From: Solobacterium sp.
Lineage (GTDB): Bacteria; Bacillota_I; Bacilli_A; Erysipelotrichales; Erysipelotrichaceae
Length of the DNA stretch: 5,623 bases
NCBI GenBank assembly: GCA_017536845.1
Contig: JAFWCP010000046.1
Coordinates: 1 to 5,623 of the forward strand
Direction of reading: 5' to 3'
Positions 1-4,948 of this stretch are shown piece by piece; the stretch's first letter is position 1; each line of letters opens with the position of its first letter. The notes under the pieces were generated by a model that ran no database searches, was not told where the DNA came from, and saw nothing but the letters and a program-made list of their open reading frames with translations. The position numbers and the translations under genes were made by a program.

Positions 1-668
1 ACAAAGGCATCCGGATCGGTTCCCACATCGCAAGGCTTGCGGATGTGTGTGACCGGGATTTTGCCGATCTGAAACAGGATATCGAGGCACTGAACCAGAA
101 ACTGGTCCCGGTTCTTGACGACACGGCCGGCGAAAAGATGATGGCGGCAATGGCGCAGGCGAAAGCGGAAGGGGATTCGCTCGGCGGCATCCTGCAGACA
201 GCAGTCTTCGGCCTTCCGGCCGGCATCGGCGAACCGTTTTTCGACAGCCTGGAAGGGATCATCGCCCATGCTGTGTTTGCCATCCCGGCGGTCAAAGGCA
301 TCGCCTTCGGCAGCGGCTTTGGCTTTGCGGGCATGAAGGGATCGCAGGCCAATGACCTGTTTGCCTGTGAGCAGGGAAAGATCGTTACCCTGACCAACCA
401 TAACGGCGGCATCAACGGCGGCATTGCCAATGGCATGCCCGTCATCTTTGAAACCGTGATCAAGCCGACCCCGTCCATTGCCCTGCCCCAGGTCAGCGTC
501 AGCCCGCTTACAAAGCAGGCTGGCATACTGGAAATCAAGGGACGGCATGACCCGGCCGTCATCCATCGGGCAAGGCCGGCTGTTGACGCGATGACCGCGT
601 TCTGTCTTGCCGACCAGCTTCTCGCCAGATACGGCACCGTGTATTTTGCCGGCCGCAGGAAGGTATGA
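1..668 (+). CDS. aroC: Chorismate synthase, C-terminal part (5' end outside window)
   Basis: Chorismate synthase converts 5-enolpyruvylshikimate 3-phosphate (EPSP) to chorismate, the last common step of the shikimate pathway, in the cytosol and with reduced FMN as cofactor. The frame is open from the first full codon at position 3, giving 221 visible residues before TGA at 666-668, so the gene starts upstream. Family signatures appear in the expected order: a GDSLGG stretch (about 172-189), IPAVKGIAFGSGF (about 282-320), the FMN/substrate loop TNHNGGINGGIANG (about 391-432), KPTPSI (about 462-479) and GRHDP (540-554). The C-terminus ends normally shortly after the last conserved helix. A GTG at 45 is an in-frame Val codon, not the start, because conserved sequence continues upstream of it. 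The stop overlaps the aroK start by four bases (ATGA, 665-668), implying one transcript with aroK and aroA. Identification is by recognised family motifs and is firm; no defect is visible in the part present. Confidence 0.97.
   Translation, partial: KGIRIGSHIARLADVCDRDFADLKQDIEALNQKLVPVLDDTAGEKMMAAMAQAKAEGDSLGGILQTAVFGLPAGIGEPFFDSLEGIIAHAVFAIPAVKGIAFGSGFGFAGMKGSQANDLFACEQGKIVTLTNHNGGINGGIANGMPVIFETVIKPTPSIALPQVSVSPLTKQAGILEIKGRHDPAVIHRARPAVDAMTAFCLADQLLARYGTVYFAGRRKV
657..668 (+). promoter_or_regulatory. aroC/aroK overlap with embedded Shine-Dalgarno (translational coupling)
   Basis: The purine run AGGAAGG (657-663) lies inside the last aroC codons, directly before ATG at 665. That ATG shares bases with the aroC stop (ATGA). 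The AGGA part (657-660) leaves a spacing of 4 nt, and the downstream AGG is too close to act alone. This suggests that aroK is started mainly by ribosomes finishing aroC, and it supports ATG 665 as the true start. Confidence 0.7.
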
Positions 669-1780
669 AGATCGTGGTCAATGCGTCCCCGGGACAGCTG
701 GCGCTGTACCGGCTGCTGGCGGATGCGGAAGATGAAATCGTTGCCGGCGTCAAAGAGGACAGAGATTTCGGGCTTCTGTCTGGTCACGGGGTTTGCGGCG
801 TCTATCAGGAAGGAAAGATGGCGGAATGCCTGCTGCTGGCGGAAGCGGTCAGGGAAACGATGCGGCGTCACAGCATTCCCGCCGATGTTCTTACCGTAGT
901 CATCGGGACGGCCGCCCTGGCGAAGGCATTTGCGGATGTCTTTGCGGATGTGAAAGCCTGCAGCCCAAACGGGGAACCCGGCTGTCTCAGCCTGGAGGAC
1001 CTGTATTCGCTTGATGAGCCTGTCGTGCTGGTGAATCTGACGGCGATCGGCGCCTTGCCGGATCAGGACAGGGCACCGGCTGAGATCTCCAGGATACGCA
1101 AACCGGCCGGGGTGGTGGACTGCGTGGCGCACCCGTATCGGACAAGGCTGCAGTTTGAAGCCAAATGCGCCGGCCTGCCGTACTGCGGGGGGCTGGCGGT
1201 AGAAACGACGATTGCGGCGAAAGAACTTCGGCTTGCCAAAGGAAAGGATTTTTCCGATGACCAGCTGCTGCAGGCGGAGCAGGATGCCGTCAGGGAGAGC
1301 CGCAATATCGTCATCATCGGCATGCCGACATCCGGCAAGACGACACTGTCTTCGTTATTGTCCGGCATCAGCACGCGGCCGGTCATTGAAATGGATGAAA
1401 TGATTGAAAAGAAGCTCGGCATGTCCATTGCCCGCTGTTTCGCGGAAAAAGGGGAGGAGTACTTCCGGGATGCGGAGACGCAGGCCGCAAAAGATCTGCG
1501 CGGCCTGTCAGGATGCATCATTTCCTGCGGCGGCGGGGTCATCAAACGGCGTGAGAACATGCGGTATCTCAGTGAAAACGGCCTGATCATACTGATCGAC
1601 CGGAATCTGGAAAAGCTGTTCCCGTCCGATGAGAGGCCGCTCAGCAGCAGCCGTCAGGCCATCCGCAGATTATATGAAGAAAGAGAACCGCTCTACCGTC
1701 TGTACCATGATCTGACGGTTGACAACAATGCTGACCCGGAAAGCGCCGCGGCGGCGTTGAAGAAACTGAGCGGTATATGA
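665..1780 (+). CDS. aroK: Shikimate kinase with N-terminal degenerate shikimate dehydrogenase-like domain
   Basis: The product has 371 residues, about twice a normal shikimate kinase (roughly 165-180). Residues about 213-371 are a shikimate kinase, which phosphorylates shikimate with ATP. It shows Walker A GMPTSGKTT (219-227, K225), an ExD version of the usual DxD (E242, D244), R268 in YFRDAE, the GGG loop (289-291), lid RPL (R324) and the adenine-side ExREPLYRL element (R340). D244, R268, the GGG loop, R324 and R340 match known Mg/shikimate/ATP contacts. Residues about 40-205 resemble the Rossmann half of shikimate dehydrogenase (AroE): a GTAALAKA glycine loop (81-88), NLTAIGALP for NATPxGMxP (124-132), and VVDCVAHPYRTRLQFEAKCAG (150-170) followed by GGLAVE (175-180). 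The usual N-terminal shikimate-binding half is almost absent, and I cannot find the catalytic Lys or the NTD Asp. This domain is therefore probably not a dehydrogenase; that is inference. A separate aroE would be expected elsewhere. Confidence 0.9.
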   Translation: MKIVVNASPGQLALYRLLADAEDEIVAGVKEDRDFGLLSGHGVCGVYQEGKMAECLLLAEAVRETMRRHSIPADVLTVVIGTAALAKAFADVFADVKACSPNGEPGCLSLEDLYSLDEPVVLVNLTAIGALPDQDRAPAEISRIRKPAGVVDCVAHPYRTRLQFEAKCAGLPYCGGLAVETTIAAKELRLAKGKDFSDDQLLQAEQDAVRESRNIVIIGMPTSGKTTLSSLLSGISTRPVIEMDEMIEKKLGMSIARCFAEKGEEYFRDAETQAAKDLRGLSGCIISCGGGVIKRRENMRYLSENGLIILIDRNLEKLFPSDERPLSSSRQAIRRLYEEREPLYRLYHDLTVDNNADPESAAAALKKLSGI

Positions 1781-1796
1781 CAAAGGAGAACTGCCT

Positions 1797-3056
1797 ATGC
1801 GCTGTAAAATTGAAGGCTGTTACGGACGGGGGGAACCGGTATACATGCCGGCATCCAAATCCTTATCACATCGGGCCCTGATCGCGGCGGCCCTGGCGGA
1901 AGGAACGTCCGTGCTGAAGATGACATTCAATGAAGATATCGAGGCAACGGTTGCCGCCCTGCGCCTGGCCGGGGCAGTGATCGACATCGACCGCACGACC
2001 ATCACAGTGAAGGGAACCAACCTTGTTTTTCCGTCCGATCACGCCGTAAACTGCGGCCAGAGCGGCAGCACCCTGCGCTTTCTGCTTCCGCTTGCGGCAA
2101 GGCAAAGGAATTCTGTCCGCTTTACCGGCAGCAGCACCCTTCTGTCCAGGCCGCAGAGCGTCTATCAGAAACTGTTCGGCCAGAAGGGGCTGCAGTTTGA
2201 GAGGGAAGACAGCTCCATCCGGGTCAGAGGTCCTCTGAAGGCCGGCAGCTATGTCATTGACGGGTCGATTTCCTCGCAGTTTGTCAGCGGCCTGCTGTTT
2301 ACCCTGCCTTTATTATCCGGGGACAGCACCCTGACTGTCGAAGAACCGTGGGTATCCCGTCCCTATGTGACCCTGACCCTGCAGGTGCTCCGCCATGCCG
2401 GCATCGAAATTGTCCAGGAAGGCAATGTCTTTCACATCAAAGGCGAGCAGTCCTACCAGCCTTTTGAAATGCGGGTGGAAGGGGATGCTTCCCAGGCGGT
2501 ATACTTTGCGGCGCTGGGCTGTCTTTCCCATCCGACCGGCGTCCGCAACCTCAACATGCAGTCAGACCAGGGCGATCTTGTATTTCTGGATTTCCTGGCC
2601 GAAATGGGCGCCCGGGTTGAGCGGATGTCCGATGGCTTCCGGGTGATTCCGGATCATCTCAACGGCATCCGGGCCGACCTGTCGTGCTGTCCGGACCTGG
2701 CGCCGATCCTGTTTGTGCTGGCGTCCCGGGCAGAAGGGCCGAGTGTCTTTACCGGCTGCGGGACGTTAAGGTATAAGGAAAGCGACCGCATTGCCTCGAT
2801 GCAGAAGGAACTGGCCAAAACCGGCTGCGTGTTTCAGGTGGAAAAGGATACGGTGACGGTATACGGCCCTGCAGACTGCCGGATGCCGGCGGAATTTGAC
2901 GGCCACCAGGACCACCGCATTGTCATGGCCCTCGCGGTGCTGGCGGCTGCTTCCGGCCAGCCGGTCACCATCAATGGGGCGGAGGCAATCACCAAAAGCT
3001 ATCCGGACTTTTTCGCCGACCTGCGGCTGGCCGGGGTCAATGTGCAGGAAGCATGA
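1797..3056 (+). CDS. aroA: EPSP synthase (3-phosphoshikimate 1-carboxyvinyltransferase)
   Basis: This enzyme transfers the enolpyruvyl group of phosphoenolpyruvate to shikimate 3-phosphate, making EPSP, the substrate of the neighbouring aroC product. The 419 residues are of normal length. Active-site signatures run in order: ASKSLSHR (19-26; K21, S22, R26), GQSGSTLRF (87-95; R94), GSISSQF (156-162), SRPY (187-190), VEGDASQ (227-233), PDLAP (299-303; D300 as likely catalytic Asp), RYKESDR (325-331; E328, R331), DHR (372-374) and ITKSYPDFF (398-406; K400). All expected catalytic positions are present. The loop aligned with E. coli GNAGTAMRP keeps the glycine equivalent to G96 (G90) but has Ser for T97 and Phe for P101, both known glyphosate-contact-area positions; sensitivity cannot be predicted from this. 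The start is supported by AAAGGAG at 1782-1788, 8 nt before ATG. The gene lies 16 bases after aroK in the same operon and is its last gene, followed at once by a terminator. Confidence 0.97.
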   Translation: MRCKIEGCYGRGEPVYMPASKSLSHRALIAAALAEGTSVLKMTFNEDIEATVAALRLAGAVIDIDRTTITVKGTNLVFPSDHAVNCGQSGSTLRFLLPLAARQRNSVRFTGSSTLLSRPQSVYQKLFGQKGLQFEREDSSIRVRGPLKAGSYVIDGSISSQFVSGLLFTLPLLSGDSTLTVEEPWVSRPYVTLTLQVLRHAGIEIVQEGNVFHIKGEQSYQPFEMRVEGDASQAVYFAALGCLSHPTGVRNLNMQSDQGDLVFLDFLAEMGARVERMSDGFRVIPDHLNGIRADLSCCPDLAPILFVLASRAEGPSVFTGCGTLRYKESDRIASMQKELAKTGCVFQVEKDTVTVYGPADCRMPAEFDGHQDHRIVMALAVLAAASGQPVTINGAEAITKSYPDFFADLRLAGVNVQEA

Positions 3057-3064
3057 GATTTCTG

Positions 3065-3095
3065 AAGACCGTTTCCGTTATCGGAGCGGTCTTTT
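3065..3095 (+). terminator. Intrinsic terminator of the aroC-aroK-aroA operon
   Basis: AAGACCG (3065-3071) pairs perfectly with CGGTCTT (3087-3093). The stem continues inward with a T·G wobble, a T-A pair and one bulge to CCG/CGG (3075-3077 with 3082-3084) closing a TTAT loop. TTTT (3092-3095) ends the structure, with the first two bases shared with the stem. It begins 8 bases after the aroA stop. The T tract is short, so some read-through towards the next hairpin is possible. Confidence 0.8.
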
Positions 3096-3117
3096 CATAT
3101 TCACTGTCCTGATTGTG

Positions 3118-3144
3118 AAAAAAGCTGCTTCATAAGGAAGCAGC
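3118..3144 (-). terminator. Intrinsic terminator of the ABC-F gene
   Basis: Read on the - strand, GCTGCTT (3144-3138) pairs with AAGCAGC (3130-3124); one further C-G pair closes a 5-nt loop, giving an 8-bp stem. A run of six T on that strand (3123-3118) follows immediately. It lies 8 bases after the ABC-F stop codon (TAA, 3155-3153). On the + strand the same stem is followed five bases later by TTTTT (3150-3154), so it may also catch transcripts leaking from aroA. Confidence 0.85.
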
Positions 3145-3152
3145 GATTGTTT

Positions 3153-4661
3153 TTACAGACGGAAAAAACGGTTCTTTTCCAGCCGATATACAGCGGTGGA
3201 AACCTGTTCGATGTAGAGCCGGTCATGGGAAACGGCAATGATGCAGCCGGTATAGCCGGCAAGCATGCTGCGGATGACGGGGGCGGAGAGCACCGAGAGG
3301 TTGCGGGTCGGCTCATCGAGCAGAAGGACATTGCAGTTCTGCAGGTTCAGTTTCAACAGCAGCAGCTTTGCTTTCTGCCCGCCGGAGAGGGCCGACACCG
3401 GCTGCAGCATCTCATCGGACGTATAACGCATGGAGCCAAGGTACTCCCGGGCTTTTTCCACGCTTTCCCTGTCGCCGTCAGGGGCAAGGTAAGCCACCGG
3501 CGTCAGGTCAAGGTCGAGCAGTTCTTCATAATTCTGCGGCATCATGCCGACATTCAGGTCCGGCCGCTCTTTCAGGATGTGTTCAATCTTCCTTAACAGC
3601 GTCGTTTTGCCGGAACCGTTGGGACCGGTGATGGTGACCTTTTCCCGGGCGGTGACGGTCAGGGTGATTTTCGCATCCGTATATGGCAGCGGTTCACTCT
3701 CGAGAGATAAGATGACCTTGGATACCGGCAGGGCAGACGGTTGAAAGAAGAAGGCAATCGCTTCTTCGGTTTCCGGCATCTTCGTCAGATTTTCGCTTTC
3801 CCGCTCAAAACGCTTTTCCATCGCCTTGACGGCGTGCATCTTCTTTTTCAGCAGACGGCCGGTATGGGGGTCCTGGCGGGAGACAGTCCGCAGGTCATGT
3901 TCGACGGTCTGAGAAATCTTACGGTATTTTTCCATGCGGATTTCCTGCCGGCGCTGGTCACTGCGGGCTTTCTGGGCCTGTTTCGCAATGGCGTCGGAAC
4001 GGGCTTCCATGTAGGTTTCATAATCCGTATTGGCAACGGTGATTTTCGATTCTTTTTTGCGCCTGAGCAGTTCGATATGGACAATCCTGTCTGCCACGGC
4101 CGCAAGAAGGCCTTCGTCATGGGAAACAAAGATCAGCGGCACCGGCAGTTTCAAAAGGGCAGTTTCAAGGAAACGCAGGGTATCAAGATCCAGGTCATTG
4201 GTCGGCTCATCCAGCAGCAGAAGCCGGCAGCCGCAGACCAGCAGCCTGGCCAGCTGCACCTTGATCTTCTCGCCGCCCGACAGGGTGCCCATCAGCCTGT
4301 CTTCATATACCAGCAGCGGGTCAAGCTGCAAAGAAGCCAGGGTGCCGGATATGACGGCAGGCAGGGCGGCAAAGAAGCGTTCGTCATCGCTGAAGAACTC
4401 ATAAATGGTTTTTGTTTCATCTTCATAAGGCAGCCGCTGCGGAAGATATCCCGTCTGCGGTTTCTGGTGGATGGTGCCGTGCCAGGAAGCATAGCCTTCA
4501 ATCAGGGCGGGATTGTGGATCCATTTCAGCAGGGTGGACTTGCCGTTTCCTTCCTCACCGATCAGGGCTATGCGGTCAAAGCGGTCAACCGTCAGGCTGA
4601 AGTTCTCGACCAGCTTCCGCTGGTCGGCAAGTGATATGATGGTCAGGTTTTCAATCTGCAT
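3153..4661 (-). CDS. ABC-F family ATPase (ribosome-acting, possible antibiotic-resistance type)
   Basis: The 502-residue protein has two ABC ATPase domains and no membrane segment, the mark of ABC-F proteins, which bind the ribosomal E site rather than transport. Domain 1 has Walker A GEEGNGKST (35-43), signature LSGGE (127-131), Walker B LLLLDEP (147-153, E152) and SHD (180-182). Domain 2 has GPNGSGKTT (346-354), LSGGQ (425-429), VLLLDEP (445-451, E450) and SHD (478-480). Between them (about 200-305) is a Lys/Arg-rich charged helical linker whose middle, around SRQDPHTGRLLKKKM (261-275), would be the P-site-tRNA interaction loop. Only about 84 residues separate Walker A and signature in domain 1, so the Arm insertion of EttA-like proteins is absent, as in many resistance ABC-Fs. 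The second D-loop reads EPTRNLS rather than EPTNxLD. The start is set at 4661 (see its ribosome binding site). I cannot assign it to a named resistance subfamily. Its leader looks attenuator-controlled, which favours an inducible ribosome-protection role. Confidence 0.9.
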   Translation of the reverse strand: MQIENLTIISLADQRKLVENFSLTVDRFDRIALIGEEGNGKSTLLKWIHNPALIEGYASWHGTIHQKPQTGYLPQRLPYEDETKTIYEFFSDDERFFAALPAVISGTLASLQLDPLLVYEDRLMGTLSGGEKIKVQLARLLVCGCRLLLLDEPTNDLDLDTLRFLETALLKLPVPLIFVSHDEGLLAAVADRIVHIELLRRKKESKITVANTDYETYMEARSDAIAKQAQKARSDQRRQEIRMEKYRKISQTVEHDLRTVSRQDPHTGRLLKKKMHAVKAMEKRFERESENLTKMPETEEAIAFFFQPSALPVSKVILSLESEPLPYTDAKITLTVTAREKVTITGPNGSGKTTLLRKIEHILKERPDLNVGMMPQNYEELLDLDLTPVAYLAPDGDRESVEKAREYLGSMRYTSDEMLQPVSALSGGQKAKLLLLKLNLQNCNVLLLDEPTRNLSVLSAPVIRSMLAGYTGCIIAVSHDRLYIEQVSTAVYRLEKNRFFRL

Positions 4662-4668
4662 ATACATT

Positions 4669-4673
4669 CTCCT
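4669..4673 (-). promoter_or_regulatory. ABC-F ribosome binding site that selects the third in-frame ATG
   Basis: Three in-frame ATGs lie at 4682, 4667 and 4661 on the - strand. AGGAG (4673-4669) sits inside the 4682 reading, touches the 4667 ATG (one base away), and is 7 nt before the 4661 ATG. The 4661 start (MQIENLTI) also begins exactly where ABC domains of this type begin, so the longer 509-residue reading is not preferred. Confidence 0.8.
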
Positions 4674-4700
4674 GGGATTCATTCGTGTTCATCTGCAGAC

Positions 4701-4739
4701 AAAAAAACAGCCGATGCAAAAGAGAAGGTTCAGGCTGTT
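4701..4739 (-). terminator. Leader transcription attenuator (terminator hairpin) upstream of the ABC-F gene
   Basis: On the - strand AACAGCC (4739-4733) is perfectly complementary to GGCTGTT (4712-4706), enclosing a 20-nt loop, with an uninterrupted run of seven T (4707-4701) at the 3' end; two of these pair in the stem. It lies 39 bases upstream of the ABC-F start codon and downstream of its proposed promoter, so it would stop transcription before the gene unless opened. The stem is only 7 bp and the loop is long, which suits a switchable rather than a strong terminator. Confidence 0.7.
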
Positions 4740-4741
4740 CT

Positions 4742-4801
4742 TCAGTATGCAGGGGATGTGTTCAAAGGCACATGAAAAAACTTCATGTGATGCGTCATCA
4801 T
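4742..4801 (-). CDS. Putative 19-residue leader peptide (uORF) of the ABC-F gene
   Basis: On the - strand, ATG at 4801-4799 opens a 19-codon frame, MMTHHMKFFHVPLNTSPAY, ending with TGA at 4744-4742. AGAGG (4812-4808) precedes it by 6 nt, a workable Shine-Dalgarno sequence. A second ATG follows directly and a third is codon 6. The stop is separated from the attenuator stem by only two bases. A ribosome paused in the last codons would therefore cover the 5' arm of the terminator, and one paused earlier would free the start region for alternative pairing. The peptide has no membrane or secretion features. Short uORFs in this position control several ABC-F resistance genes of Gram-positive bacteria by drug-dependent ribosome stalling (established for the class). 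That this one is translated and stalls is inference; I recognise no known arrest motif. Confidence 0.55.
   Translation of the reverse strand: MMTHHMKFFHVPLNTSPAY
4769..4789 (-). repeat. Perfect 8-bp inverted repeat inside the leader ORF
   Basis: CACATGAA (4769-4776) and TTCATGTG (4782-4789) are perfect inverted repeats around a 5-nt loop. In the leader transcript they form a hairpin spanning leader codons 5 to 11 (His to Val). It could fold whenever no ribosome occupies the uORF and would melt during its translation, so it may be a further element of the attenuator. It could instead be a protein-binding site. Confidence 0.6.
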
Positions 4802-4882
4802 CGGCGGCCTCTGCCGCGCTTTCCTGCAGACTGATTACAGCTTCATCCTATCACTTCCGTTTGCCGGCCTTTCTCTGCCCGT

Positions 4883-4911
4883 ATTCTAGCATGGTTCATC
4901 CTCGCGGTAAA
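4883..4911 (-). promoter_or_regulatory. Sigma-A-like extended -10 promoter for the ABC-F leader and gene
   Basis: On the - strand TTTACC (4911-4906) lies 17 nt before TAGAAT (4888-4883), which is preceded by TG at the extended -10 position (TGCTAGAAT). The hexamers match the sigma-A consensus at 4 of 6 and 5 of 6. Transcription would begin near 4876, leaving an untranslated leader of about 215 nt that contains the uORF and the terminator hairpin. Confidence 0.65.
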
Positions 4912-4914
4912 GGA

Positions 4915-4920
4915 TATAAT
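4915..4920 (+). promoter_or_regulatory. -10 element (TATAAT) of the GH13 glucosidase gene
   Basis: A perfect TATAAT lies 28 bases before the ATG at 4949, placing the start of transcription near 4927 and leaving a short leader of about 22 nt. No good -35 is found 16-19 nt upstream (the best hexamers match 2 of 6), so an activator may be needed. The region where the -35 should be overlaps the divergent ABC-F promoter. I see no convincing catabolite-repression (cre) site. Confidence 0.6.
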
Positions 4921-4948
4921 ACTGGCAGAAAAAGAAGGAGAAACCAAT

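Larger units (their letters stand above)
4710..4805 (-). other. Possible antiterminator pairing between uORF start and terminator 3' arm
   Basis: In the leader RNA, GCCGATG (4805-4799, overlapping the uORF ATG) is perfectly complementary over 7 nt to CATCGGC (4716-4710), which contains the first three bases of the terminator's 3' arm. After one mismatch, a C-G pair and G·U wobbles can extend it. This pairing and the terminator stem exclude each other. It requires the uORF start to be free of ribosomes, for example with one ribosome paused further downstream. Seven bases can occur by chance, so the call is tentative. Confidence 0.4.

Noticed and set aside
1063..1590. A 175-codon open frame on the - strand opposite aroK
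   Set aside because: Antisense to a well-supported gene, Ser/Arg-rich composition typical of shadow frames, no initiation signal.
3741..4634. A 297-codon open frame on the + strand, antisense to the ABC-F gene
   Set aside because: It lies wholly opposite a clear two-domain ATPase gene, has no family motif and no ribosome binding site; it is a by-product of codon usage.
4662..4682. A 509-residue reading of the ABC-F protein from the ATG at 4682
   Set aside because: The AGGAG site lies inside this extension and is spaced correctly for the ATG at 4661; the extra residues are not part of the ABC fold.
4693..4831. Direct repeat CTGCAGAC at 4693-4700 and 4824-4831, and GTGTTCA at 4685-4691 and 4758-4764
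   Set aside because: Short repeats of 7-8 bases with irregular spacing; I can assign no operator or attachment-site role, and chance is a fair explanation.
4835..4846. A second, three-codon uORF (ATG AAG CTG TAA, - strand) near the start of the ABC-F leader, with GGAAG upstream
   Set aside because: Such a tiny frame arises easily by chance. Its GCTGT is complementary to ACAGC of the terminator 5' arm over only 5 nt, too short to support a claim.
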